DNA from: Moraxellaceae bacterium
GTDB lineage: Bacteria; Pseudomonadota; Gammaproteobacteria; Burkholderiales; Rhodocyclaceae
DNA length: 64,000 nucleotides
NCBI GenBank assembly: GCA_031119205.1
Contig: JAVHYF010000004.1
Span: 114,906 to 178,905, forward strand
Reading direction: 5' to 3'
The notes under the pieces were generated by a model, which was not told where the DNA came from, did no database searches, and saw only the letters and a program-made list of their open reading frames with translations. Positions 34,918 to 44,408 of this stretch are shown piece by piece. Each line of letters opens with the position of its first letter. Position 1 is the stretch's first letter. The translations under genes were made by a program, and so were the position numbers.

Positions 34918-35801
34918 GCACCACTGTCTCTCCTATTGCGTTGCCCGCGGCGGCGGCCGCCGTCACGCCGGGCTACTGGTCGCAGGTGCTGCGCCGCCTG
35001 CTGCGCGATCCGGTCTCCGTGCTGTGTCTCGTCGTGCTGGCGGCCATCGTCTGCGGCGCGGTGTTCGCGCCCTGGCTGGCGCCGGGCGACCCCACCGTAG
35101 GCAGCGTCATCAAGCGCCTGAAGCCGGTCGGCACGCCCGGCCACCTGCTGGGCACCGACGAACTGGGGCGCGACATGCTGACCCGGCTGCTGTACGGCGG
35201 TCGCGTGTCGCTGTTGATGGGTACCGTGCCGGTCGCGCTGGCGCTGCTCATCGGCGGCGCGCTGGGCATGGTGGCCGGCTTCGCGGGCGGTCGCGTCAAT
35301 GCGGTGATCATGCGCGCCACCGACGTGCTGTTCGCCTTCCCGTCCGTGCTGCTGGCGGTGGCGATCGCAGGTGCGCTGGGTGCTGGCGTCGGCAACACGC
35401 TGCTGGCGCTGACCATCGTGCTGATTCCGCCCATCCTGCGCGTGGCGGAGAGCGCCACCACCCAGGTGCGCGCGCTGGACTTCATCGAGGCGGCGCGCGC
35501 CACCGGTGCGGACGACTTCACCATCCTGCGTGTGCATGTGTTCAGCAACGTCATCGGCCCGGTGTTCGTGTATGCGACCAGCCTGCTGTCGGTGGCCATC
35601 ATCATGGCCGCCGGCCTGTCCTTCATCGGTCTCGGCGCCAAGCCGCCGACGCCGGAATGGGGGCTGATGCTCAACACCCTGCGCAATGCGCTGTACTCGC
35701 AACCGCTGCTCGCCGCGTTGCCGGGCGTGCTGATCTTCGCGGTGTCGCTGTGCTTCAACCTGCTGGCCGATGGCCTGCGTAGCGCCATGGAGGTCCGATG
35801 A
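34914..35801 (+). CDS. Peptide-type ABC transporter permease (DppC-like)
   Basis: 295 residues. N-terminal helix after 'VLRRLLRDPVSVLCLVVLAAIV', then 'HLLGTDELGRDMLTRLLYGGRVSL' (the DppC signature, in part), about five further helices, the EAA loop 'EAARATGADDFTILRVHVFSNVIGPVFVYATS', and 'MAAGLSFIGLGAKPPTPEWGLML'. Overlaps both neighbours by 4 nt, so the operon is translationally coupled. Confidence 0.95.
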   Translation: MSTTVSPIALPAAAAAVTPGYWSQVLRRLLRDPVSVLCLVVLAAIVCGAVFAPWLAPGDPTVGSVIKRLKPVGTPGHLLGTDELGRDMLTRLLYGGRVSLLMGTVPVALALLIGGALGMVAGFAGGRVNAVIMRATDVLFAFPSVLLAVAIAGALGAGVGNTLLALTIVLIPPILRVAESATTQVRALDFIEAARATGADDFTILRVHVFSNVIGPVFVYATSLLSVAIIMAAGLSFIGLGAKPPTPEWGLMLNTLRNALYSQPLLAALPGVLIFAVSLCFNLLADGLRSAMEVR

Positions 35802-36838
35802 GCGCCGTCATGCAAGAGGCCGCGCCGCAGGGCGCCGCCGCAATGGTGGAAGTGGAGGGGCTGCGCAAGCAGTTCCGCGTGCGTGGCGCCGGCTTCGGCG
35901 CGCCGGCCAAGGTGGTACATGCCGTGTCCGGCGTGTCCTTCTCGCTGCAGGCCGGGCAGACGCTGGGTATCGTCGGAGAGTCCGGCTGCGGCAAGTCCAC
36001 GCTGGCACGCCTGCTGATGGGGCTGATTCCCGCCGATGATGGTCGCGTGTCGATCGCCGGTGCGAACCTGAGCCAGGACGCCGCCAGCCTCAAGGCGCTG
36101 CGTCGTCGTATGCAGATGGTCTTCCAGGATTCCTTCGCATCGCTCAACCCGCGCCTGACCATCGAGGACGCGATCATGTTCGGCCCGCGCGTGCATGGCG
36201 TGCCGCCGGACGAGGCGAGGGCGCGCTGCCACCGCCTGCTGGAACGCGTGGGGCTGGACCCGGCGCGCTTCGCCGGCCGCTATCCGCACGAAGTGTCCGG
36301 CGGCCAGCGTCAGCGCGTGAACATCGCGCGTGCGCTGGCGTTGCAACCGCAGGTGGTGCTGTTCGACGAATCCGTGTCGGCGCTCGACAAGTCGGTCGAG
36401 ATCCAGGTGCTCAACCTGCTGCGCGACCTCAAGGAAGAGTTCGGCCTGACCTACCTGTTCATCTCGCACGACCTCAACGTGGTGCAGTACATCAGCGACG
36501 TGGTGATGGTGATGTACCTCGGCAAGGTGGTGGAGATCGGCCCGGCCGAGGTGCTGTACGAGCGCCCGGCGCATCCCTACACCCGTGCGTTGCTGGCCTC
36601 CATGCCGAGCATGGACCCGCAGCGGCGCACCCTGCAGGCGCCCATCTCGGGTGATCCGCCCAGTCCCATCGACCCGCCCTCCGGTTGCCGCTTCCGCACG
36701 CGTTGCCCGCATGCCGCGCCGGTGTGCGGCGAACGCGAACCGGCGCTGGTAGATGCGCAGTCCGGTGGTGCGCGTGCCGCCTGCCATCTTCTGGACACCG
36801 CGTCGGGACACCCACTGGCTGGAAAGGAGCTGTCATGA
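35798..36838 (+). CDS. Peptide-type ABC transporter ATP-binding protein (DppF/OppF-like)
   Basis: 346 residues. Walker A 'GESGCGKST', Q-loop 'MVFQDSFASLNP', signature 'SGGQRQRVNIARALA', Walker B 'VVLFDESVSALD' (Ser-containing variant ESVSALD), H-loop 'ISHDLNVVQYISD'. The C-terminal oligopeptide extension ends with a Cys-containing block 'CRFRTRCPHAAPVCGERE', which in this family may hold an Fe-S cluster. Overlaps neighbours by 4 nt. Confidence 0.95.
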   Translation: MSAVMQEAAPQGAAAMVEVEGLRKQFRVRGAGFGAPAKVVHAVSGVSFSLQAGQTLGIVGESGCGKSTLARLLMGLIPADDGRVSIAGANLSQDAASLKALRRRMQMVFQDSFASLNPRLTIEDAIMFGPRVHGVPPDEARARCHRLLERVGLDPARFAGRYPHEVSGGQRQRVNIARALALQPQVVLFDESVSALDKSVEIQVLNLLRDLKEEFGLTYLFISHDLNVVQYISDVVMVMYLGKVVEIGPAEVLYERPAHPYTRALLASMPSMDPQRRTLQAPISGDPPSPIDPPSGCRFRTRCPHAAPVCGEREPALVDAQSGGARAACHLLDTASGHPLAGKELS

Positions 36839-37875
36839 ACGGAACGGCTATGAACGGCACCGCCGTGGGCGACGACGTGAAACGTCCCGCGATGCTCGCC
36901 TCCGTGCGCGAGCTGTCGGTGCGCTTCGCCAGCCCGCAGGGCGCGGTGCATGCGGTCAACGGCGTCAGCTTCGATCTCGCTGCCGGCGAGGTGCTGGGCC
37001 TGATCGGCGAATCCGGCAGCGGCAAGAGCGTGACCCTGCGCGCGCTGATGCGCCTGCTGCCGGAGTCGCGCACGCGCATCGACGGCAGCATCATCGTCGG
37101 CGGCCGCAACGTGATGTCGCTGTCGCGCGGCCTGCTGAACGAATACCGCGGTGGCACCACCGCGATGATCTTCCAGGACCCGTCGCTGGCGCTGGACCCG
37201 GTCTACACCATCGGCCAGCAGATCGCCGAGGCGATCCGCCAGCATCTCGATGTGTCGCGCAGCGAAGCGCGTGCCCGCGCGCTGGAAGCGCTGGAGATGG
37301 TGCGCATTCCGTCGGCGCGCGAGCGGCTCGACAGCTATCCGCACGAGATGTCCGGTGGCATGCGCCAGCGCGCGATGATCGCGCTGGCCCTGGCCATGAA
37401 GCCGCGCCTGATCCTTGCCGACGAGCCGACCACCGCGCTGGACGCCACGGTGCAGATCCAGGTGCTGCTGCTGTTGCGCGAGCTGCAGCAGCAGATGGGC
37501 ACCAGTGCCATCTTCGTGACCCACGACCTCGGCGTCGCGGCGGAGATCTGCGACCGCATCGCCGTTATGTACGCCGGCCGCATCGTCGAGACCGGCACCG
37601 CCACCGAAGTGCTGCGCAGTCCGCGCCACCCCTACACGCAGGCGCTGATGGCCTCGACCATCCACGGCTCGATGCGCGGTCAGCGCATAGAGGGACTGGC
37701 CGGTTCGCCGCCGGACCTCGCGCGCCTGCCGGCCGGTTGTGCGTTCCGCGCGCGTTGCACGCGGGCGCAGGCTGGTTGCGCCGACGCGGTGCCGGAGCTG
37801 CTGCCGCACGCAGGGCATGCCGTGGCCTGTCATGTCGCGCAAGCGACACAGCCGCTGAGGGCCGTGCCCGCATGA
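36835..37875 (+). CDS. Peptide-type ABC transporter ATP-binding protein (DppD/OppD-like)
   Basis: 346 residues from 36835; the longer frame upstream is the overlap with the previous gene. Walker A '[10 protein letters not shown]', '[20 protein letters not shown]', signature '[16 protein letters not shown]', Walker B '[12 protein letters not shown]', H-loop '[14 protein letters not shown]'. The C-terminal block '[20 protein letters not shown]' is the family's Cys-rich cluster. The N-terminus has a doubled MNGTA, so initiation at the second Met (36850) is possible. Pairs with the previous ATPase. Confidence 0.95.
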   Translation: MNGTAMNGTAVGDDVKRPAMLASVRELSVRFASPQGAVHAVNGVSFDLAAGEVLGLIGESGSGKSVTLRALMRLLPESRTRIDGSIIVGGRNVMSLSRGLLNEYRGGTTAMIFQDPSLALDPVYTIGQQIAEAIRQHLDVSRSEARARALEALEMVRIPSARERLDSYPHEMSGGMRQRAMIALALAMKPRLILADEPTTALDATVQIQVLLLLRELQQQMGTSAIFVTHDLGVAAEICDRIAVMYAGRIVETGTATEVLRSPRHPYTQALMASTIHGSMRGQRIEGLAGSPPDLARLPAGCAFRARCTRAQAGCADAVPELLPHAGHAVACHVAQATQPLRAVPA

Positions 37876-38582
37876 CTGGAACGAACAGGACGCGTCGAAT
37901 CGCGCTGATCAATCCGAATGCGAGTGCGGCGGTCACGGCCATGATGCTGGGCATCGCGCGTCGCGCAGTGCCGGCCGACGCACAGGGGCGCCTCACGCTG
38001 GAAGGCTTCTCCGCGAGCGAAGGCCCACCGCTGATCACCGACGAGGCTGCGCTGGCGGATGCGGCGGCAGCGATGCCGGCACGGGTCACAGCGATTGCGG
38101 CAGAGGGCTTCGACGGTTTCATCATCGCCGGCTTCGGCGACCCCGGCCTGCTGGCGGTGCGGCAGCAACTGGCGCAGCCCGTCACCGGCATCGCAGAAGC
38201 CGGCATGGCTGAAGCCGCCAGCGGTGGCCGCCGCTTCGCCATCGTGACCACCACCACCGCGCTGCATGACAGCCTGATCCGCACCGCGCACGACTACGGC
38301 CACGCCGACGCGCTGGCCGCCGTGCGCATCACGCCGGGCGATGTGCATGCCGTGATGAACGACCCGGCGCGCATGGCCGAAGCCTTGCTGGCGTGCTGCG
38401 AGCAGGCCGTGCGACTGGATGGCGCCGAGGCCATTGTGCTCGGCGGCGGGCCGCTCGCCAGCGTGGCCGAGGGCATCGGCGCACGCATCGGCGTGCCGCT
38501 GGTGGAGCCGGTGGCAGCCGCGGTGCGACTGGCGTGGCAGCGGTGTCGCGAAGGGGCGGGCAGGGTCGCGCGCGCGGACTGA
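37872..38582 (+). CDS. Asp/Glu/hydantoin racemase-family protein without catalytic Cys
   Basis: 236 residues. Family marks: 'RIALINPNASAAVTAMML', 'IIAGFGDPGLLAVRQQL', 'GGRRFAIVTTTTALHDSLIR' and 'AIVLGGGPLASVAE'. In active hydantoin and amino acid racemases the two catalytic Cys lie in CFGDP and LGC; here both are Gly (G87 and G192). A two-thiol racemase mechanism is therefore not possible. HupH-like members share this form, and the role may be binding or another chemistry. Last gene of the ABC operon, overlapping the ATPase by 4 nt, so it probably acts on or senses the imported compound. Confidence 0.85.
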   Translation: MTGTNRTRRIALINPNASAAVTAMMLGIARRAVPADAQGRLTLEGFSASEGPPLITDEAALADAAAAMPARVTAIAAEGFDGFIIAGFGDPGLLAVRQQLAQPVTGIAEAGMAEAASGGRRFAIVTTTTALHDSLIRTAHDYGHADALAAVRITPGDVHAVMNDPARMAEALLACCEQAVRLDGAEAIVLGGGPLASVAEGIGARIGVPLVEPVAAAVRLAWQRCREGAGRVARAD

Positions 38583-38704
38583 AGCCTTGCCCGCAGTCTG
38601 GCGGGCAGCGCAACTGCTCCGGCCCGGCCGCCGTCGACACGGCCAGCGATGCGGAGGATTATGCTGATTCCATCCTGACAGCCTCGCGTCTGCGGGGGAC
38701 TGCC

Positions 38705-40117
38705 ATGCCGCCATCTGCTTCCGCTGCGCCCGCTTCGTCGCGTCCCCTGCTGTGGCTGGTCGCCATCGGCCTGCTGATGCAGATGCTGGATTCGACCATC
38801 GTCAACACGGCGCTGCCGTCGATGGCGAAGGACCTGAACGCCAGTCCGCTGCGCATGGAGGCGGTGATCATCTCCTACATGCTTACCGTGGCGCTGCTGA
38901 TGCCGGCGTCCGGCTGGATGGCGGACCGCTTCGGGGTGCGCAAGGTGTACCTCGCGGCCATCGTGCTTTTCACGCTGGGCTCCGTGCTGTGCGCGTACTC
39001 GCATACGCTGGGGCAACTGGTGGCGAGCCGTGTGGTGCAGGGCGTGGGCGGTGCGATGCTGATGCCGGTGGGGCGCCTGTCCATCCTGCGCACGGTGCCG
39101 CGCGAGCATTTGCTGTCCGCGCTCAGCTTCGTCGTCATGCCGGCGATGGTGGGGCCACTGTTGGGGCCCTTCCTCGGCGGCTGGCTGGCGGAGGAGGTGT
39201 CCTGGCACTGGATCTTCCTCATCAACGTGCCGATCGGTGGCCTCGGCATCCTGCTGACCCTGCGCATCATGCCGCCACTGAAATCGGCGGACGTGCGTCC
39301 CTTCGACCTGCGGGGTTTCCTCCTGTTCTCGGTGGGCGTGACGCTGGTATCGCTGGCCCTGCAGGGACTGGGCGAGCTGGGCTGGTCGTTGTCGGTGGCG
39401 CTGTGGTTGCTCATCAGCGGCATCGGCCTGCTGGTGAGCTACTGGCTGCACGCCATGCGCTACCTGCACCCCTTGTTCCCGCCGGCCTTGTTCGAGATCA
39501 ACAGCTTCTCGGTAGGCATCCTCGGCAACCTGTTCGCCCGTCTTGGTTCGGGCGGCGTGCCCTTCCTGTTGCCGCTGATGCTGCAACTCGGGCTGGGTTA
39601 CTCACCGATGCAGGCCGGCATGATGCTGATTCCGATGGCGCTGGCCGCACTCGCCGCGCGCCTGGGGGTGAGCGGGCTGGTGGGCCGCTTTGGTTATCGT
39701 CGCCTGCTGATCGTGAACACCTTGCTGGTCGGCGTGATGATCGCCAGCTTTGCCAGCGTCGCCTTCCGCCCGCCGCTGTGGGTGCTGATCGCACAACTGG
39801 CGATGATGGGTTACGTGAATGGCTTGCAGTTCACGCTGATGAACACCGTCACGCTGCTGGACCTGGATGACGCGCGGGCCAGCAGCGGCAACAGCCTGCT
39901 GTCGGTGACGATGCAGCTGTCGATGAGCCTGGGTGTCGCGTCGGCTGCCGCGCTGCTCGGCGGCTTCGTACATCGCATGGGCGAGCAGAACATGCTGCAG
40001 GTGTTCCAGTACACCTTCGTCAGCGTGGGTGTGCTGGGCATGGTGGCGGCAGCGATCTTCATGCAGTTGCACGACGACTCGCGCACCGCTGGCCGCGAGG
40101 AAGTGCCGGACGCCTGA
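38705..40117 (+). CDS. MFS drug/H+ antiporter, DHA2-like (MdtD type)
   Basis: 470 residues with 14 or so hydrophobic segments. Motif A form 'GWMADRFGVRKVY', motif B-like 'SRVVQGVGGAMLMPVGRL', and 'LDSTIVNTALPSMAKDL' at the N-terminus mark the EmrB/MdtD group of 14-helix exporters. Proton-driven efflux of hydrophobic compounds is likely; the substrate is unknown. The first Met of the native N-terminus (38705) is used; the longer frame upstream overlaps the racemase gene. Stands alone, followed by a ~155-nt gap with no feature seen. Confidence 0.92.
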   Translation: MPPSASAAPASSRPLLWLVAIGLLMQMLDSTIVNTALPSMAKDLNASPLRMEAVIISYMLTVALLMPASGWMADRFGVRKVYLAAIVLFTLGSVLCAYSHTLGQLVASRVVQGVGGAMLMPVGRLSILRTVPREHLLSALSFVVMPAMVGPLLGPFLGGWLAEEVSWHWIFLINVPIGGLGILLTLRIMPPLKSADVRPFDLRGFLLFSVGVTLVSLALQGLGELGWSLSVALWLLISGIGLLVSYWLHAMRYLHPLFPPALFEINSFSVGILGNLFARLGSGGVPFLLPLMLQLGLGYSPMQAGMMLIPMALAALAARLGVSGLVGRFGYRRLLIVNTLLVGVMIASFASVAFRPPLWVLIAQLAMMGYVNGLQFTLMNTVTLLDLDDARASSGNSLLSVTMQLSMSLGVASAAALLGGFVHRMGEQNMLQVFQYTFVSVGVLGMVAAAIFMQLHDDSRTAGREEVPDA

Positions 40118-40272
40118 GCTGGCGGACCCGGGACAGTCGTTCCTGAATGGCAGGCTTCGGGTCTGCGGAAGCTTTGCCGGATGATGCTGCCGCCCGCCGC
40201 GGCGCTGTGGTACAACCCCCTTGCCCAGAATGAAAAGCAACGGCTGGCTTCCATCCGCAGCCGTCACTCTCC

Positions 40273-40911
40273 GTGCCCACACCTTCGCCTGCTACTTCCA
40301 CTGATGTACGGCCTGCCTGTCCACCGGGCTCTCCGCTCGACGCCCTGAGACAGGCGACCGCGAGCCTGCACGAGCGCGTCGAAGCTGCGTCGCCGATCGT
40401 GCTGGGCGCACCCCGCCTGGAGGACTACCTCCTGCATGTGCAGGCCTTTCGCCAGTGGTTGCGCGACGACGTTCCGCCCGCGCGGCCCACCGTACTTGCC
40501 CAGGCGCTGCCGGAGCTGCCGCGCATCGACTGGATAGACCAGGACATTGCCGAGCTTGCAGGCCGCGGCCTGTCGCCGACACCTGTCGCCGGCATGCATC
40601 GGGCAGGGCAGGGTGCCGTGGTTCCGGCACCGGTTACCACGACGGAGAACCTGTGGGGCTGGTGCTACGTGCAGGAGGGCTCGCGGCTTGGCGGCGCCCT
40701 GTTGTTCCGCACATTCCGCAGCGCCTTTCCTGATCCCGCTTTCCGCTTCCTGCAGGGAGATGGCAGCGTGCCCGCGCAACGCTGGCGCGACTTCCTGGCG
40801 CTGCTGGACGCAGAGCTGGGCACGCCGGCCCAGGTCCGCCAGGCCTGCGAAGGAGCGGTCGCCGCTTTCGCAAGCCTGCTGCAACGGTTCGAGCAGGTGG
40901 CCGCGCGATGA
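40273..40911 (+). CDS. bphO: Heme oxygenase (biliverdin-producing, BphO type)
   Basis: 212 residues, starting at a GTG (40273). Proximal His in 'ATASLHERVE' (about residue 33), distal helix with Gly-rich 'VQEGSRLGGALLFRTF' as in bacterial haem oxygenases. It opens haem to biliverdin IX-alpha with reductant and O2, giving the chromophore for the next gene. The Pro/Ser-rich first 20 residues are not part of the domain. The stop overlaps the BphP start by 4 nt (ATGA), tying chromophore and photoreceptor synthesis together. Confidence 0.9.
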   Translation: MPTPSPATSTDVRPACPPGSPLDALRQATASLHERVEAASPIVLGAPRLEDYLLHVQAFRQWLRDDVPPARPTVLAQALPELPRIDWIDQDIAELAGRGLSPTPVAGMHRAGQGAVVPAPVTTTENLWGWCYVQEGSRLGGALLFRTFRSAFPDPAFRFLQGDGSVPAQRWRDFLALLDAELGTPAQVRQACEGAVAAFASLLQRFEQVAAR

Positions 40912-43163
40912 ACCCTTCCAATCCCCCCAACCCCATCCATCCCTCGACACCCTCTACGCCTCCGTCGGCGCCGGTCACCCTCGACAACTGCGACCGCGAG
41001 CCCATCCACATCCCGGGCTCCATCCAGCCGCATGGCGCGCTGATCGCCTTTTCCACCAGTGGTGTCGTGGCCTGGCACAGCAGCAATGCGGCTGCTTTCC
41101 TGGATTGCCCGATCACCCTCGGCAGTTCGCTGGACGAGTGCCATTCCCCCTTGTGGTCGCAGGTCTGCGACTTCGTGCGCGAGCAGTTGCCCGACAGCCG
41201 CGCCGGCGAGCAGTACGCGGTGTCGCACGAGCTGGACATCGAGGACCGCAAGGTGGACGTGGTCATCAACGTCAGTGCCAGCGGTGTGATCGTCGAGTTC
41301 GAACCGCGCGAGCGTGACGAGGACGTGTCCCGCTTCGCCCTGCAGGCGCACCGCGCGCTGGACCGCCTGAAGCGCACCAGCTCCCTGCAGCAGTTGCTGG
41401 AGCGGGCAGTGGAAGAGATCCGCAGCCTGACCGGTTTCGACCGCGTGATGGCCTATCGCTTCCGCCATGACGACAGCGGCGACATCGTGGCCGAGAGCAA
41501 GGCCGACGCGCTGGAGAGCCTGCTTGGCCGGCGCTACCCGGCCTCCGACATTCCGGCGCAGGCACGCCGTCTCTACGTGCTGAACACCTTGCGACTGATC
41601 GCGGATATCGCAGCGACGCCGCTGGCGCTGACTGGGCACCCGGATGCACCGCCGCTGGACCTCAGCCACGCCGTGCTGCGCAGCGTGTCGCCGATCCACA
41701 TCGAGTACCTGCGCAACATGGGCGTGGGCGCGTCGATGAGCGTGTCCATCGTCATCGACGGACGCCTGTGGGGCATGTTCGCCTGCCACCACATGTCGCG
41801 ACGGCTGGTGCCCTATGCCATCCGTATGGCCGTGGACGTGCTGGCCCAGGTGGTGGCGACCACCATCGCCTCGCTGCTGGCCCGCCAGCACGCCGAACGC
41901 CTGCGTGGCGCGGTGTCCATGCAGGCGGATTGCGCCCAGTCCATCAGCGATAACGACGACGTGGCCGAAGCCCTGGCCTGCCACCTGCCGATGCTGGCGC
42001 AACTGCTGGACGCGGATGCCGCGGTGGTGATGTCCGGCGGCAAACTCGCGCAGCACGGGCTTGCACAGCCACACGCCGCAGCGGACCTGGCCCGCGTGCT
42101 GGCGGACATGCCGGTGCAGTCGCGGCCGGTGTGGAACGCACTGGCCGACTGGAGCGTGGAGCGCCCGTCGTCACTGTCGGCCTATTGCGGCTTGCTGGCG
42201 CACTGCTTCGATGCAGCCGCGCATGCCTGGCTGGTGTTCCTGCGCAAGGAGCAGATCGAGACGGTGCGCTGGGGCGGCAAGCCGGAGAAAGTCTTCACCA
42301 TCGGCCCGCAAGGCCCGCGCCTGACGCCGCGTGGCTCCTTCGACGAATGGCGCGAGACCGTAGAAGATACCTCGGTGCCTTGGACCGACAGCGACATCGA
42401 GATCGCCACCGGCTGGGCCGACGAGATGCGCCGTGCAGCTTTCGTCCATCACGCCGAAACCGAGCGCGCGCGGGCGCACCTCATGGCCGTGCTGGGCCAC
42501 GACCTGCGCGACCCGCTGCATTCCATCAGCCTGGCCGCCCACGTACTGGAAAAAGTGCCGGCTGCCGGTGGTGCCGCCATCGGCGAACGTATCCAGCGCA
42601 CTGCGAGCCGCATGCAGCGACTTGTCGGCCTGGTGCTGGACATGAGCAAGCTGCGCGGCGGCCTCGGCCTCGGCCTCAACTATCAGCCCGTCGATCTGGT
42701 GAGCCTGCTGCGGCAGATCATGGACGAGCGCGAACAGGTCCAGCTCGACGCCCGCTACGAAGTGGCGCTGCCGGCCGACGCGCAAATGGAAGGCGACCCC
42801 GACCGTCTTGCCCAGGTCGTCACCAACCTGTTGGGCAACGCCCGTCACCACGGTCAGCCCGGCACGCCGATCCGCATCCAGCTCGCCGCGCAGGACGCAC
42901 ACATCCTGCTGACCGTGCGCAACCAGGCCCCGCCGATCGCCGACGAGCTGCTGCCGCAACTCTTCGACCCCTTCAAGAAGTCCTCGCTCGGCAACCAGCG
43001 CAACGCCGGCGGCCTCGGCCTGGGCCTGTACATCGCCCGCCAGATCGCCGTCGAGCACGGTGGAATGCTCAGCTATCGCTATGAGGCGCCGGAGGTGGTG
43101 TTCGAACTGTCGGTGCCGCGGCGCGCCAGCGGTGTGGCCGCCGGGGCTGTGCAACAGCCCTGA
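40908..43163 (+). CDS. bphP: Bacteriophytochrome histidine kinase
   Basis: 751 residues: PAS (about 25-135), GAF (about 150-315), PHY (about 330-510), HisKA (about 520-590) and HATPase (about 620-740). The biliverdin-binding Cys28 lies in 'LDNCDREPIHIPGSIQPHG', as usual for BphPs. GAF marks are 'RYPASDIPAQARRLY' and 'SPIHIEYLRNMGVGASMSVSI'. The kinase H-box 'MAVLGHDLRDPLHS' has H531. The ATP-lid region reads 'NLLGNARHHG', 'GGLGLGLYIARQIA'. Red/far-red light sensing would control autophosphorylation. No response regulator gene follows, so the partner is elsewhere. Translationally coupled with bphO. Confidence 0.96.
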   Translation: MNPSNPPNPIHPSTPSTPPSAPVTLDNCDREPIHIPGSIQPHGALIAFSTSGVVAWHSSNAAAFLDCPITLGSSLDECHSPLWSQVCDFVREQLPDSRAGEQYAVSHELDIEDRKVDVVINVSASGVIVEFEPRERDEDVSRFALQAHRALDRLKRTSSLQQLLERAVEEIRSLTGFDRVMAYRFRHDDSGDIVAESKADALESLLGRRYPASDIPAQARRLYVLNTLRLIADIAATPLALTGHPDAPPLDLSHAVLRSVSPIHIEYLRNMGVGASMSVSIVIDGRLWGMFACHHMSRRLVPYAIRMAVDVLAQVVATTIASLLARQHAERLRGAVSMQADCAQSISDNDDVAEALACHLPMLAQLLDADAAVVMSGGKLAQHGLAQPHAAADLARVLADMPVQSRPVWNALADWSVERPSSLSAYCGLLAHCFDAAAHAWLVFLRKEQIETVRWGGKPEKVFTIGPQGPRLTPRGSFDEWRETVEDTSVPWTDSDIEIATGWADEMRRAAFVHHAETERARAHLMAVLGHDLRDPLHSISLAAHVLEKVPAAGGAAIGERIQRTASRMQRLVGLVLDMSKLRGGLGLGLNYQPVDLVSLLRQIMDEREQVQLDARYEVALPADAQMEGDPDRLAQVVTNLLGNARHHGQPGTPIRIQLAAQDAHILLTVRNQAPPIADELLPQLFDPFKKSSLGNQRNAGGLGLGLYIARQIAVEHGGMLSYRYEAPEVVFELSVPRRASGVAAGAVQQP

Positions 43164-43195
43164 CGCACTGCGCCGCTGAGTCCGCCCCGCAAACG

Positions 43196-43224
43196 AAGAA
43201 GCCGGCGATCAGCCGGCTTCTTCG
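43196..43224. terminator. Terminator hairpin after bphP
   Basis: 12-bp arms GAAGAAGCCGGC (43196-43207) and GCCGGCTTCTTC (43213-43224), loop GATCA. Short T/C-rich 3' side; a strong stem 34 nt past the stop. Confidence 0.75.
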
Positions 43225-43319
43225 GAGATCAGCGTACCCACCAAGAGCACCGGCGAATCGGTCGCAGTACATGCGTCTGCTGATCGGCCAGAGCAGCCAA
43301 TCAGCATCAGCAACCGAAA

Positions 43320-43344
43320 GACTGCTTCCCGCTCGGAAGCAGTC
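43320..43344 (-). terminator. Terminator-like hairpin after the collagen-like gene
   Basis: 10-bp arms GACTGCTTCC/GGAAGCAGTC with loop CGCTC; on the minus strand TTTC follows. It lies 38 nt past the stop of the 43383-44408 gene. Confidence 0.55.
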
Positions 43345-43382
43345 AGTTAAACGCCATAGCCCAGCCGCGTTCTTGGGCGCGA

Positions 43383-44408
43383 CTAGTTGCCACCACCAGA
43401 CATCATCTTCTCAAACTGTACCGGGGTCAGGCCCGTTACCAGAAAATCACCCGCAATACCGTCCACTCCCTTAGTTCCGACGGGACCAGGGTTACCAACG
43501 GCTCCCGGCTTGCCTTTCCTACCCGGCTCATCTTTGCAGTAGGGCAGCGACGGTGCCCCTTGAGAGCCGCCTGGCCCGCCAGCACCGCCATTGCCGCCGT
43601 TGCCACCGGGTCCGCCTTTGCCACCCGAAATTTCTGTTCTGTAGAGCTTACTGAGCGGCGACAAGTTTTCCGACAACGATACGAGCGTGACGGTGCCACC
43701 AACTCCGCCATTGCCTCCGGTGCCGCCAGTGCCACCATTTCCGCCGCTGCCCCCGTTCCCTCCATAACCCGCACCGCGTTTGCAGTCGACTAGAGACGAG
43801 CTTGCAGGAGCGCCCTTATGTCCAACGCCCCCATCTCCGCCGGCTTGTCCCTGCCCTCCAACGCCCCCATCTTGACCCTTGAAGTCAACGAGTTGACCGG
43901 ACCCCGTAACTTTCCTAACAAAGATTGTGAGACTTGGGGCATTCCGGCCGGCATAGCCTTGATTTCCGATCGCGCCGGTTGAGCCTGTGCCACCATGGGC
44001 GCCGTCACCCTGACCGTGTGTCCCCGAGGGGGCCTGCCCAGCGGCCGGAGGCGCCGCTCCCGGACCCTCCCCACGAGCCCAAGTAATCCTTCCGGGGTTT
44101 GCTTGGTCCTCCGAAACGATCTCGTTCGCGATGATGAAAAACTCATCACGACGAGCGAGCGCCTCCTCAGAAAAGATCAAAGTCGCTCCGGATTTGAAAA
44201 TAATGCGTTCAGCTGTCAGAGCCCAGCTATTGAACTTAGTGTCGCCACTGACGACGTACTCTTTGGGCAAGCCAATGCTGGCAAGGTCTCGGGCATCACG
44301 AGTCTTGGCGATAATCTCAGCCGACGGAATTTCCTTCGCGCTTTGTGACATGGCCGCCATTGGAAAAAACAAAGCAGCTGTCAAAAAAACCAACTGTGCT
44401 CTACGCAT
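43383..44408 (-). CDS. Secreted collagen-like Gly-rich protein
   Basis: 341 residues. Signal peptide about 1-21 (cleaved after AMS). The N-terminal ~110 residues ('IGLPKEYVVSGDTKFNSWALTAERIIFKSGATL' in part) form a beta-rich domain. Then comes a Gly-rich region with GxxGxx repeats ('GGNGGSGGNGGTGG', 'GGKGGPGGNGGNGG') and a last block of collagen-like G-x-y triplets ('GRKGKPGAVGNPGPVG'). Three Cys occur in loops. Secreted or surface-exposed, perhaps adhesive; no enzyme motif. Lower GC than neighbours and isolated between terminators. No family assigned. Confidence 0.72.
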   Translation of the reverse strand: MRRAQLVFLTAALFFPMAAMSQSAKEIPSAEIIAKTRDARDLASIGLPKEYVVSGDTKFNSWALTAERIIFKSGATLIFSEEALARRDEFFIIANEIVSEDQANPGRITWARGEGPGAAPPAAGQAPSGTHGQGDGAHGGTGSTGAIGNQGYAGRNAPSLTIFVRKVTGSGQLVDFKGQDGGVGGQGQAGGDGGVGHKGAPASSSLVDCKRGAGYGGNGGSGGNGGTGGTGGNGGVGGTVTLVSLSENLSPLSKLYRTEISGGKGGPGGNGGNGGAGGPGGSQGAPSLPYCKDEPGRKGKPGAVGNPGPVGTKGVDGIAGDFLVTGLTPVQFEKMMSGGGN

